Source of the DNA: Palsa-513 sp050010595
GTDB lineage: Bacteria > Actinomycetota > Thermoleophilia > Solirubrobacterales > Solirubrobacteraceae
DNA: 64,000 bases
NCBI GenBank assembly: GCA_050010595.1
Contig: JBEKKS010000006.1
Coordinates: 67,737 to 131,736 of the forward strand
Direction: 5' to 3'
The first letter of the stretch is position 1, and every line of letters begins with the position of its first letter. Positions 43,001-49,907 of this stretch are shown here, piece after piece. Below the pieces are notes generated by a model. The model was not told where the DNA came from. It did no database searches and saw nothing but the letters and a program-made list of their open reading frames with translations. Both the position numbers and the translations under genes were made by a program.

Positions 43001-43592
43001 TCTTGCCGCCGTTCGGCAGCAGCGAGACCGAGGCGTGGATCGGGATCCTGCGCCCCTCCAGCTTGAACGCCTCGCGCGCGCCGAAGATCGCGGCCTTGAC
43101 CTCGAGGATGTCCTGCGCTGTCTCGATGATCAGCAGATCGGCGCCGCCGGCCACGAGGCCCTGGGCCTGCTCGCGAAATATCTCGACTAGCTCAGCGAAG
43201 CCGATTTGCCCGAGCGTCGGGTCCTCGGACGCCGGCAGGTAGCCGGTCGGCCCGATCGAGCCGGCGACGTAGTGCTCGGGGCCGGCGGCGCGCCGTGCGA
43301 TCTGCGCCGCCCGGGTGTTGATCTCGAGCGTGTGATCAGCGAGCCCCCACTCGCCGAGCTTCAGGCGCGAGGCCTGGAAGGTGCAGGTCTCGAGCACCTC
43401 GGCGCCTGCTTCGAGCATCGCACTGTGGATGCCGTCGATGACGTCCGGGCGGTTCAGCACGAGCGCCTCGTGGCAGCGCCCGGCAAGCCCGCCGTAATCC
43501 TCTGCGGTGAGCTCGAGCTGCTCGAGTGTCGCGCCCATCGCGCCGTCATAGACGACGACGCGGGACGCGATGGCCTCGCGAAAGTCGCGCAT
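40044..43592 (-). CDS. metH: Cobalamin-dependent methionine synthase
   Basis: 1182 residues with all modules. The homocysteine domain has zinc ligands in LNCSTG and GGCCGTRPEH (near residue 290). The methyltetrahydrofolate domain begins IVGERVNAQGS. The B12 cap and binding domains carry DVHDIGK (about 725-731, the His ligand). The C-terminal activation domain has RRYSWGYPACPDQSEH. It methylates homocysteine using B12. The leader of about 65 bases is too short for a cobalamin riboswitch, and none is seen. Confidence 0.96.
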   Translation of the reverse strand: MRDFREAIASRVVVYDGAMGATLEQLELTAEDYGGLAGRCHEALVLNRPDVIDGIHSAMLEAGAEVLETCTFQASRLKLGEWGLADHTLEINTRAAQIARRAAGPEHYVAGSIGPTGYLPASEDPTLGQIGFAELVEIFREQAQGLVAGGADLLIIETAQDILEVKAAIFGAREAFKLEGRRIPIHASVSLLPNGGKMLLGTDISSALATLEALGTDIVGLNCSTGPEDMRDAIRFLGELSPLPVACIPNAGLPIQGPNGETVFPMTPEPFAELLGEFVERYGVGIVGGCCGTRPEHIAALSERVGRRSSPQRPVPRAAQLSSMIAATPLAQLPSPTIVGERVNAQGSRKAKQLLLADDYDGLVAIGEAQVEGGAHVLDVCVALTERQDEAEQMRILVKRLSLAVPSPLQIDTTEPDVMRAALEQVPGRAIVNSVNLEAGRAKLDSVVPLCLEHGAGLIALTIDEESMAKTAERKLAVARRIYGYVVEEHGLSPELLIFDALTFTLATGQDEFKSSAVETLEGIRAIKRELPGVHTSLGVSNVSFGFGKRARAVLNSVFLHHAVEAGLDLAMVNPAEITPYAEINATERELAEDLVFNRHEDATQRFIEHFEALGPGDAVEVDDPTAGMEPEEALHFHILRRRKEGVEDWIDRAVEKLGAVPTLNDVLLPAMKEVGDKFGAGELILPFVLQSAEVMKRAVARLERYLDRIEGYSKGTVVLATVFGDVHDIGKSLVNTILTNNGYTVVDLGKQVPISAILDAAQEHDATAIGLSALLVSTSKQMPACIAELHERGLAYPVLVGGAAINRDFGLRILYPRGGDSEEIYEPGVFYCKDAFEGLARMDALTDAPARQELVEKTRRAAHSLRVRPAATEELPTDDASVRCAAAVDVPVPDPPHWGAREVQVDLAEVYPHLDTHVLFKLHWGGKGVKGDAWHELVTGDFQPRLERMWREQTYLQPRALVGYFPCYAEGNEIVVLDPHDPERALERLRFPRQPRHDRICLADFFRPRVTGELDVVALQAVTVGDQVSELIAQLEREGEFAEQLFTHGLGVQTAEGLAEWLHARARADLGIGARQGRRYSWGYPACPDQSEHEKVFRLLDAGQIGLRLSSGYALEPEQSTVAIIAHHPQAVYFGMKSGFLPKGAPPPDEVIAGSPRDPTRGAAGAELASEDPELVELVAE

Positions 43593-43658
43593 CCTCGGGC
43601 CATCCTAGCAAGGGCGCGGCCAAACCTTGACAAATCGATGGCAAGGTTAGTTGGGGCA

Positions 43659-43690
43659 AAAGGGCGCGAGCCCCCGACGCTCGCGCCCTT
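43659..43690 (-). terminator. Intrinsic terminator of glnN
   Basis: On the minus strand, aagggcgcgagc-gtcggggg-ctcgcgccctt forms an almost perfect 12-bp stem followed by TTTT. It lies between the glnN stop and metH and separates the two transcripts. Confidence 0.85.
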
Positions 43691-43710
43691 CAACTACAGC
43701 GCTCCCGGCC

Positions 43711-43750
43711 GTGATTGGGAGTCGGCCGAAAGGCCGAGCTCCCAAATCAC
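43711..43750 (-). terminator. Second hairpin directly after the glnN stop
   Basis: gtgatt-gggag-tcggcc pairs with ggccga-g-ctccc-aaatcac around a gaaa loop, about 17 bp with two bulges. It abuts the glnN stop codon. It may protect the mRNA 3' end or help termination before the T-tailed hairpin at 43659. Confidence 0.6.
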
Positions 43751-45897
43751 TACTTGATGAAGAGCATCTCCGAGTACTTCGGTAGCGGCCAGAGGTCGTC
43801 GGCGACGATCCCTTCGAGCTTGTCGGACGCCGCCCGCGCGGCGCTCATCGCCGGGAGGACCGTGTCGCGCATGTAGGTGGCGTGTTCGATGCCCTCGGCG
43901 TCGGGATGGTCGGCGTTTGCCTTGTCTAGCTCTCCGATCGCGGTGATCAGGCTCTCGACTAGCGCCTCCGTCTCCGCGACGAGGCTCTCGACACCCGCTG
44001 CGCGCAGCTCCGCGAGGTGGCGCAACGCCGCCGGCAGAACGAGCGTGTGGGCGATCGCCGATGCAGTCTCGGCCTCGATGTTGACCTTCGTCGAGTACTG
44101 CTCGGTGAACACCTCATAGCGCGCTTCGAGCTCGCGCTTGGAGAGCACCCTGTGCTTCTTGAACACCGACACGGTCCCCGAATCAACGATCCAGGGCAGC
44201 GCCTCGACCGTCGAGCGCAGGTTTGCGAGACCGCGCTTCTCGGCCTCGGCGTGCCACTCCTCCGAGTAGCCATCGCCGTTGAAGACGACGCGGCTGTGCG
44301 CGCCATAGGACGCCTTTACGGTCGCGAGAATTGCGCGCTCGAGCGTCGCGCCGCCCTTCAGCTGGGCCTCGAGCTCGTCGGACAGGTGATCGATCGACTC
44401 TGCGACGATCGTGTTGAGCACCGTGTTCGGCCAGGCCGGCGACATGCTCGAGCCGAGCGCGCGGAACTCGAACTTGTTGCCGGTAAAGGCGAACGGACTC
44501 GTGCGGTTGCGGTCGCCCGAGTGCAGCGGCAGCGGCGGCAGCACCGGGGTGCCGAGACCGAGGAACGAGCCGGGCTTCGACGGACTGGTCTTGCCTTCCG
44601 CGATCGCGCCGAAGATCCCCTCTAGTTCCTCGCCGAGGAAGATCGAGATGATCGCCGGCGGCGCCTCGTTTGCACCGAGCCGGAAGTCCTGGCCGGGGCT
44701 TGCGACTGACGCGCGCAGCAGTTGCTGGTAGTTGTCGACGGCCTCGATCACCGCCGCCGCGAAGAACAGGAACGAGAGGTTCTCGTTCGGCGTCGCGCCC
44801 GGCTCGAGCAGGTTCTCGCCCGTGTCGGTCCCCATCGACCAGTTGTTGTGCTTGCCCGAGCCGTTGACTCCGGCAAACGGCTTCTCGTGCAACAGGCAGA
44901 CGAGCCCGTAGTTGCGCGCCGTGTTCTGCAGGACCTGCATCGTCAGCATCTGGTGGTCGCAGCCGATGTTCGTGCCCTCGAAGACGGGCGCCAGCTCGTA
45001 CTGGTTGGGCGCGACCTCGTTGTGGCGCGTCTTGACCGGGACGCCAAGCTTCCCGAGTGTCAGCTCGCATTCGAGCATGTAGGCCAGGATCCGCTCGGGG
45101 ATCGAGCCGAAATAGTGATCATCCAGCTCGTGGCCCTTGGGCGGCTTGGCTCCGTACAGCGTCCGTCCCGTGGTCACGAGGTCCGGCCGCTCGAAGTAGT
45201 ACTGCTCGTCGATCAGGAAGTACTCCTGCTCAGGTCCAACGGTCGTGAAGACGCGCGATGCGGTCTCGTCGCCGAGCAGCCGCAGAGCGCGCAGCGCCGA
45301 AGTCGACAACGCGTCCATCGAGCGCAACAGCGGGATCTTGTGGTCGAGCGCCTCCCCCGTCCAAGATGCGAACGCGGTTGGGATGCAGAGCAGCGCACCG
45401 TTCGGGTTCTCGAGAATGAACGCGGGTGAGGTCGGATCCCAGGCGGTGTATCCGCGTGCCTCGAAGGTTGCGCGGATTCCCCCCGTCGGGAAGCTCGAGG
45501 CGTCTGGTTCGCCCTGGATCAGCTCCTTGCCGCTGAACTCCGCGATCGCAGAGCCGTCCCCGGCCGGGCCGTAGAACGAGTCGTGCTTCTCGGCGGTTAG
45601 GCCCGTCAACGGCTGGAACCAATGCGTGTAGTGAGTCGCCCCCTTCTCGAGTGCCCACTCCTTCATCGCCTGGGCGACCATGTCGGCGAGTGAGGTGTCG
45701 AGCTCCTCACCGCGCGACAATGTGGCCCGCAGGCGGGCATAGACGTGCTTCGGCAGTCGCTTGCGCTGCTCGGAGAGGCTGAAGACGTTCGAGCCGAACG
45801 ACTCGTTAATCAACTCGGTCAGGTTACGGGTGCCGAGTGCATCGCCGTTCGCGCTCCACTGCGCCGCTGAGACATTGTGAATGCGGGTCCTGGGCAT
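43750..45897 (-). CDS. glnN: Glutamine synthetase type III
   Basis: 715 residues, the GSIII length (GSI is about 470). An N-terminal SNVFSLSEQRKRLPKHVYARL domain precedes the catalytic barrel with VGPEQEYFLID, KTRHNEVAPNQYELAPV, GSGKHNNWSMGTD, NRTSPFAFTGNKFEFRALGS and a long C-terminal helical region. It forms glutamine from glutamate, ammonia and ATP. ATG 45897 has a perfect AAGGAGG site seven bases upstream. The upstream leader holds hairpins and two tiny ORFs. Confidence 0.95.
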   Translation of the reverse strand: MPRTRIHNVSAAQWSANGDALGTRNLTELINESFGSNVFSLSEQRKRLPKHVYARLRATLSRGEELDTSLADMVAQAMKEWALEKGATHYTHWFQPLTGLTAEKHDSFYGPAGDGSAIAEFSGKELIQGEPDASSFPTGGIRATFEARGYTAWDPTSPAFILENPNGALLCIPTAFASWTGEALDHKIPLLRSMDALSTSALRALRLLGDETASRVFTTVGPEQEYFLIDEQYYFERPDLVTTGRTLYGAKPPKGHELDDHYFGSIPERILAYMLECELTLGKLGVPVKTRHNEVAPNQYELAPVFEGTNIGCDHQMLTMQVLQNTARNYGLVCLLHEKPFAGVNGSGKHNNWSMGTDTGENLLEPGATPNENLSFLFFAAAVIEAVDNYQQLLRASVASPGQDFRLGANEAPPAIISIFLGEELEGIFGAIAEGKTSPSKPGSFLGLGTPVLPPLPLHSGDRNRTSPFAFTGNKFEFRALGSSMSPAWPNTVLNTIVAESIDHLSDELEAQLKGGATLERAILATVKASYGAHSRVVFNGDGYSEEWHAEAEKRGLANLRSTVEALPWIVDSGTVSVFKKHRVLSKRELEARYEVFTEQYSTKVNIEAETASAIAHTLVLPAALRHLAELRAAGVESLVAETEALVESLITAIGELDKANADHPDAEGIEHATYMRDTVLPAMSAARAASDKLEGIVADDLWPLPKYSEMLFIK

Positions 45898-46027
45898 GGT
45901 TCGCCTCCTTGTGGCGCGGGTTAGTTTGGTGACGCGCCGCATCGCGCGTCGAGGTCGCGGCGCACGCGCGCTGCGCGACGCAACTGGGTATCGACGGACG
46001 CGATCAGCCGTCGTAGTAGAGCCGGAA
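45898..46027 (-). promoter_or_regulatory. Structured glnN leader
   Basis: The 130 bases between the 19-codon ORF and glnN hold two GC hairpins: gacgcgc-cgcatc-gcgcgtc (45931-45950), and gtcgcg paired with cgcgac (45954-45979) with internal gcgc pairing. The first lies 20-30 bases before the ribosome binding site. An attenuator or translational control role is inferred only from layout. Confidence 0.4.
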
Positions 46028-46087
46028 CTACCAAGGATGCGGCAGCAGGTCCGCCTGCTTGGCCTCGGCGTGCTTGTAGCTGGTCAT
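46028..46087 (-). CDS. Possible 19-residue peptide ORF upstream of glnN
   Basis: ATG 46087 overlaps the stop of the 42-codon ORF (ATGA) and encodes MTSYKHAEAKQADLLPHPW before TAG. The frame stays open for seven more codons (FRLYYDG) to TGA, so readthrough or one base change would extend it. No family is recognised. Confidence 0.35.
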   Translation of the reverse strand: MTSYKHAEAKQADLLPHPW

Positions 46088-46212
46088 TGGTCGAGCAGGT
46101 CCTGAGTGAGGACGTCTCCGTTCAGCACGGTTGGCGCCTCCTTCTCGATCGCGAGCGACCTGCCGCCCTCAACGAGGTCGCGGATCGCTTGCAGCTGCTC
46201 TAGTACTGGCAT
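46084..46212 (-). CDS. Possible 42-residue small protein upstream of glnN
   Basis: ATG 46212 has AGGAG at proper distance. The frame encodes 42 residues, starting MPVLEQLQAIRDLVEGGRSL and ending LNGDVLTQDLLDQ, acidic and helix-prone. Its stop overlaps the next tiny ORF. Good ribosome binding site and coupling support translation. It could be a leader peptide or a small regulator of glutamine synthetase; no relative is recognised. Confidence 0.5.
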   Translation of the reverse strand: MPVLEQLQAIRDLVEGGRSLAIEKEAPTVLNGDVLTQDLLDQ

Positions 46213-46309
46213 GCTTCTCCTGCGTCGGGCGGGGACCAGGGCAGGCGTGTGCCGGCCCCAGGCGAGGCGCGCAGCCTACCGCGCTCGTCCCAGAGCGGCG
46301 TTGTACATC

Positions 46310-46347
46310 TGGCCAACCGTGGCCCGGCGCGTTTGGCCACCGTGGAC
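46310..46347. repeat. Two direct repeats upstream of the glnN leader
   Basis: TGGCCAACCGTGG (46310-46322) and TGGCCACCGTGGA (46334-46346) repeat with a 24-base period about 100-135 bases upstream of the 42-codon ORF. Each has partial dyad symmetry (CCA-nCG-TGG). They could be tandem binding sites on the same DNA face for a nitrogen regulator. Confidence 0.45.
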
Positions 46348-46348
46348 A

Positions 46349-46378
46349 GTCGGCCGCGCGGGCGCTGGCGCGGCCGAC
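46349..46378 (-). terminator. Hairpin after the mIHF-like gene
   Basis: gtcggccgcgc and gcgcggccgac form a perfect 11-bp stem with an 8-base loop, 33 bases past the stop of the mIHF-like gene. No T-tract follows. Confidence 0.5.
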
Positions 46379-46411
46379 CTGCGTTGAATCGCTGAGCGCC
46401 CGGACGGTCGG

Positions 46412-46831
46412 TCAGGCGGCGGTCTGCGCCGCCACGAGCCGGGAGGTCCGGGGCGCGTACGCGCTGAGCATGCTCGCGAGCGTCGAGAGTTGGCGCTCGG
46501 TCATCGAGCCGATCGTCTTGCTCTCGGTCATCGGGATCGCGGCCAGGAAGCGACGGGCGCGCGTGTGTCCCCAGCGTCGTTGGCTCGTCAGCAGCTCGGC
46601 GATCTCCATCGTCTCGATCTCCTGGGCGCCGGAGACCAGTACCTCGACGACCGTGAGCTCGCCCGTGGCGATGCGGCGCTTGATCTCCGCTCTCGCGAGT
46701 CGGATCTGGTTCGCGCGCTGAAGCGCGCGCAGGTGCTGCGGCGCTGGCACGTCCGCTTCTTGCGCGCTGCACGCCGGTGTCACGGAACCCGTTGACGGCT
46801 GCGGCCCACGAATAATTGTTGCTGCGTTCAT
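46412..46831 (-). CDS. Actinobacterial integration host factor (mIHF-like)
   Basis: 139 residues. From about residue 35 it follows mIHF: a charged helix (RANQIRLARAEIKRRIATGE), a TVVEVL..AQEIETMEIAELL segment, then a helix-hairpin-helix region (HTRARRFLAAIPMTESKTIG) and SMTERQLSTLASML. mIHF is a small DNA-bending nucleoid protein unrelated to enteric IHF. Here a ~35-residue Ser/Pro/Thr-rich N-terminal extension and a short Ala-rich tail are added. ATG 46831 has GGGGAG upstream. Confidence 0.75.
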   Translation of the reverse strand: MNAATIIRGPQPSTGSVTPACSAQEADVPAPQHLRALQRANQIRLARAEIKRRIATGELTVVEVLVSGAQEIETMEIAELLTSQRRWGHTRARRFLAAIPMTESKTIGSMTERQLSTLASMLSAYAPRTSRLVAAQTAA

Positions 46832-47042
46832 CTCGACTCCCCGGCCCCGTGTGCGGGGTACCTCTGCATGGTGGACAAATGGACACTGCGTGCGGGCGCA
46901 CACCGACGCGAGCGGTTACTGGCAGACCACGCCAGACCTCTCGTCTCGGCAGGAGCGCAACTCTGAAACTTCCCTAATGCGGCCCCCGCAAGCGCTCGAC
47001 AGAAGCTACGCCAGGCGCCCGCCGGCGAGCAAGTCCCAGGCG

Positions 47043-47071
47043 AAAATGCCGTTCGCTCCGAGCGACATTTT
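47043..47071. terminator. Bidirectional terminator in the 46832-47127 gap
   Basis: aaaatg and catttt flank an inner cgct-ccg-agcg hairpin, with T-runs in both directions. It lies about 57 bases beyond the stop of the SPT-like gene and is its likely terminator. The rest of this 296-base gap, including the mIHF-like upstream region, shows no other clear element. Confidence 0.6.
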
Positions 47072-47127
47072 CTTGCACCGCCCAGGTGTGCTCTGGACCT
47101 TGTGCACGCCCGTACAAGTGGGTGCCG

Positions 47128-48396
47128 CTAACCCGGCAGTGGTCCGTGCTCCGCCTCGAACTCGCGCTTGACCGTCGCGAACACCTCGAGCGCGCGATCG
47201 AGGACCTCGGCGTCGTGTGTTGCCATGACGCTCGTGCGCAGCAGCGCCCCGTCGATCGGAACCGCAGGATGGAGCGCGACGTTCGTGAAGATGCCCGCGT
47301 CATAGAGCGCCCGCCAAAGCAGCACGCACTTCCAGTCCTCGCCCACCACCACCGGGACGATCGGGGTCGTGATGAGCTCCTGGTCGCCTCCGGGTCCGGT
47401 GATCGGTGCAGGCTCGACCACGGCGAAGCCAAGTTCGTGTAGACCCTGGTGCAGTCGGCGCCCGTTCGCGAGGACCCGAGCCATCAGCTCACGACCCTCG
47501 TCCGAGCGAATGATGCGCAGCGCGGCGAGTGCTGCGCCGGCGGCCGCTGGCACGCCCGAGGCGGTGAAGACGAACGCCCGCGCCTCTAGCCGCAGGAACT
47601 CGACGACATCGGCGTCGGCCGCGATGAAGCCGCCGCAAGACGCCAGCGACTTCGAGAACGTCCCCATCCGCACATCGACGCGGTCCTCGACGGCGAGCAG
47701 TTCGCTCGAGCCGGCGCCGCGCTCACCAAGCACCCCGACAGCGTGTGCTTCGTCAACCATCAGGCGCGCGCCGTACTGCTCACACAGCGCTGTGATCTCC
47801 TTCAGCGGTGCGATGTCGCCTTCCATCGAGAAGACCCCGTCGACGACGACAAGCACGCCGCCTCCGTCCGCCGCCGCCTTGCGCAGCGCTTGTTCGAGCT
47901 TGTCCGGTCGGTTGTGATTGAAGACGCGGAGCTTCGCGCGCGACTGGATCGCGCCGTCGAGCAGCGACGCGTGGTCGCCCTTGTCGACGATGACCGTCTC
48001 GCCCGGGCCGAGCAGCGTCCCGATCGCCGCGAGGTTGGCCTGGTGGCCGGTCGTGAAGACGATCGCTGCCTCGGTCCCCATCCATTCGGCTAGCTCGTGT
48101 TCGAGCTCGAGGTGCAGGGCGGTCGTACCGTTGAGGAAGCGGGAGCCTGTCAGGCCGGTGCCGTAGCGCTCGAGTGCCTCACGCGCCCCTTCGATGACGC
48201 GTGGGTCACCGGTGAGGCCGAGATAGTTGTTCGAGCCGAGCATGATCCGCGCCATGCCCTCCATCTCGACGACTGGACGCGCCGGTCCCTGTACCTCGCG
48301 GAAGAACGGCAGCACGCCGGCCTCGCGCGCGAGCTTCGCCTGCGCTACGCGCTCGCTCTCGCGGACCTTTGCGAACACGTCAGTTGTAATGGCCAT
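47128..48396 (-). CDS. Serine palmitoyltransferase-like alpha-oxoamine synthase
   Basis: 422-residue PLP enzyme condensing an acyl thioester with an amino acid. Conserved sites: SNNYLGL, His142 in DKGDHASLLDG, VVVDGVFSMEGDIAPL, DEAHAVGVLG and PLP Lys249 in GTFSKSLASCGGF. YGTGLTGSRFLNGT, the GTFSKS form (rather than GTLGKA of BioF/KBL) and LRTSVMATH are features I associate with bacterial serine palmitoyltransferases. A glycine C-acetyltransferase remains possible, but no threonine dehydrogenase is nearby. The divergent neighbour resembles bacterial ceramide synthase. Confidence 0.68.
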   Translation of the reverse strand: MAITTDVFAKVRESERVAQAKLAREAGVLPFFREVQGPARPVVEMEGMARIMLGSNNYLGLTGDPRVIEGAREALERYGTGLTGSRFLNGTTALHLELEHELAEWMGTEAAIVFTTGHQANLAAIGTLLGPGETVIVDKGDHASLLDGAIQSRAKLRVFNHNRPDKLEQALRKAAADGGGVLVVVDGVFSMEGDIAPLKEITALCEQYGARLMVDEAHAVGVLGERGAGSSELLAVEDRVDVRMGTFSKSLASCGGFIAADADVVEFLRLEARAFVFTASGVPAAAGAALAALRIIRSDEGRELMARVLANGRRLHQGLHELGFAVVEPAPITGPGGDQELITTPIVPVVVGEDWKCVLLWRALYDAGIFTNVALHPAVPIDGALLRTSVMATHDAEVLDRALEVFATVKREFEAEHGPLPG

Positions 48397-48401
48397 ATAG
48401 G

Positions 48402-49538
48402 GTGGGCTCGATGAGTTTGGAGATCCGGCCGGTCGCGGGAAAGCGCGACCTCAGGCGTTTCATCCGCCTGCCCTCTGAGGTCTATCGTAACGAGCCGCGC
48501 TGGATCGCCCCGCTTCTGTTCGACGTGCGCAACCGGCTCGATCGGAAGCGCAACCCGTTCTTCGAGCACGCCGAGGCGCAGTACTTCATCGCCTGGCGGG
48601 ATGGGCGGCCGGTCGGGCGCGTGAGCGCCCACATCGACCATCGCTTCAACGAGTTCCAGCGCAACGAGTGGGGGCTGTTCGGGTTCTTCGAGTGCGAGAA
48701 CCGGCAGGAGACCGCGCACGCGCTGCTGGCCGCGGCAGAGGAATGGCTGCGCGGGCGCGGGCGCGACCGGATGGTCGGCCCGATGGATTTCACGACCAAT
48801 GACGAGTGCGGTCTGCTGATCGACGGCTATGACCGGCCGCCGATGATCCTCTCGGCCTGGCATCACCCCTATTACCGCGAGCTGCTCGAGAACGAGGGAC
48901 TCGTCAAGGCGATGGACCTGTTGATGTGGAGCCTGCACATCTCCGGACGCGAGCGCGTGCACCCGACGATCTGGGCCACCGCCGAGAAGTCGGAGTCCGA
49001 GCACGGCATCGTCTGCCGGCCGATGCGCAAGAGCCAGATGGACGCGGAGGTCAACCGCTTCCTCGAGGTGTACAACGCCGCCTGGGAGCGTAACTGGGCC
49101 GCCGTTCCCCTGACCGATGCGGAGGTTCGCCACTACGCCAAGGAGCTCAAGCCGGTGCTCGACGAGAACTGGGCCTTCATCGCCGAGCGCAAGGACACCG
49201 GTGAGGTTGTCGGCGCGGCACTGACCCTCCCCGACTACAACCAGGTGCTGCGCCACTTGAATGGGCGCCTACTTCCATTCGGCTGGATCAAGGCGCTCTA
49301 CTGGCGCCGGAAGATCGACGCCGTCCGCGTTTTTGCGCTTGGCGTGAAGCCGTCCTACCAGCACACCGGCGTCGCGGCGCGCTTCTACCAGCTGCACTTC
49401 GAGGCTGCCGAGCACACGCGGCAAAAAGGGGGGGAGATGGGCTGGATCCTCGAGACCAACCGGCCGATGAACCGTGCGATGCAGGGCATGGGCGGCGAGG
49501 TCGTCCGCCGCTACCGCGTCTACGAGAAGACCTTGTAA
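48402..49538 (+). CDS. GNAT-fold N-acyltransferase, bacterial ceramide synthase-like (YghO family)
   Basis: 378 residues (ATG 48411, 375 residues, is an alternative start). Motifs are RFIRLPSEVYRNEPRWIAPL, GPMDFTTNDECGLLIDGYD, HHPYYRELLENEGLVKAMDL and a C-terminal GNAT half with VRVFALGVKPSYQHTGVAA and MGWILETNRPMNRAM. This ~380-residue family is, from memory, the one containing the Caulobacter ceramide synthase. Its start lies five to 14 bases from that of the divergent SPT-like gene, suggesting joint control. The activity assignment is inference. Confidence 0.6.
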   Translation: MGSMSLEIRPVAGKRDLRRFIRLPSEVYRNEPRWIAPLLFDVRNRLDRKRNPFFEHAEAQYFIAWRDGRPVGRVSAHIDHRFNEFQRNEWGLFGFFECENRQETAHALLAAAEEWLRGRGRDRMVGPMDFTTNDECGLLIDGYDRPPMILSAWHHPYYRELLENEGLVKAMDLLMWSLHISGRERVHPTIWATAEKSESEHGIVCRPMRKSQMDAEVNRFLEVYNAAWERNWAAVPLTDAEVRHYAKELKPVLDENWAFIAERKDTGEVVGAALTLPDYNQVLRHLNGRLLPFGWIKALYWRRKIDAVRVFALGVKPSYQHTGVAARFYQLHFEAAEHTRQKGGEMGWILETNRPMNRAMQGMGGEVVRRYRVYEKTL

Positions 49539-49558
49539 GCAGTTCTCGCGGCTCTAAG

Positions 49559-49879
49559 ATGCTCGGGATGAGCGACGACGACCAGGTCGAGGAGCTCGAT
49601 CTGCACGACGCCGTGCCGGCCGAGGAGCTGGCGGTGGTCGAGAGCGTACGCGTCCTCGAGCCGGTCCGTAGCGGGCCACCCGCGCTCGTGCAGGCCGCAG
49701 CCGTTGCAGCGACCGGGTTCGTCGCCGGCGCGGCGACCGTCGCGGTGCTCGCTCGACGCCGGACGGGCCAGCCGCTGCTCGCGCCGCGACGCTCGGTGAG
49801 CCTTCCGCCCGCCGGCGATACGCAAATGTTCCTCGTCGCGGTTCGCACGCTGCGTCGGCCGCAGGGGCTGGCGCCGTAA
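49559..49879 (+). CDS. Hypothetical single-span membrane protein
   Basis: 106 residues (ATG 49568 is an alternative start). An acidic N-terminus (MSDDDQVEELDLHD) is followed by one hydrophobic span (LVQAAAVAATGFVAGAATVA) and a basic C-terminal part ending TLRRPQGLAP. No family is recognised. It begins 20 bases after the GNAT gene and could be cotranscribed. Confidence 0.55.
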   Translation: MLGMSDDDQVEELDLHDAVPAEELAVVESVRVLEPVRSGPPALVQAAAVAATGFVAGAATVAVLARRRTGQPLLAPRRSVSLPPAGDTQMFLVAVRTLRRPQGLAP

Positions 49880-49907
49880 CGTCGAGCGCGCCGGCGACAA
49901 TGCCGCG

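Noticed and set aside
43593..43658. Possible cobalamin or SAM riboswitch before metH
   Set aside because: Only about 65 bases separate the glnN terminator from the metH start, and no B12-box or SAM-type core is visible.
47128..48396. Plain annotation as glycine C-acetyltransferase (kbl)
   Set aside because: No threonine dehydrogenase is nearby and the GTFSKS/SGSRFLNGT-type motifs fit serine palmitoyltransferase better; kept only as an alternative.
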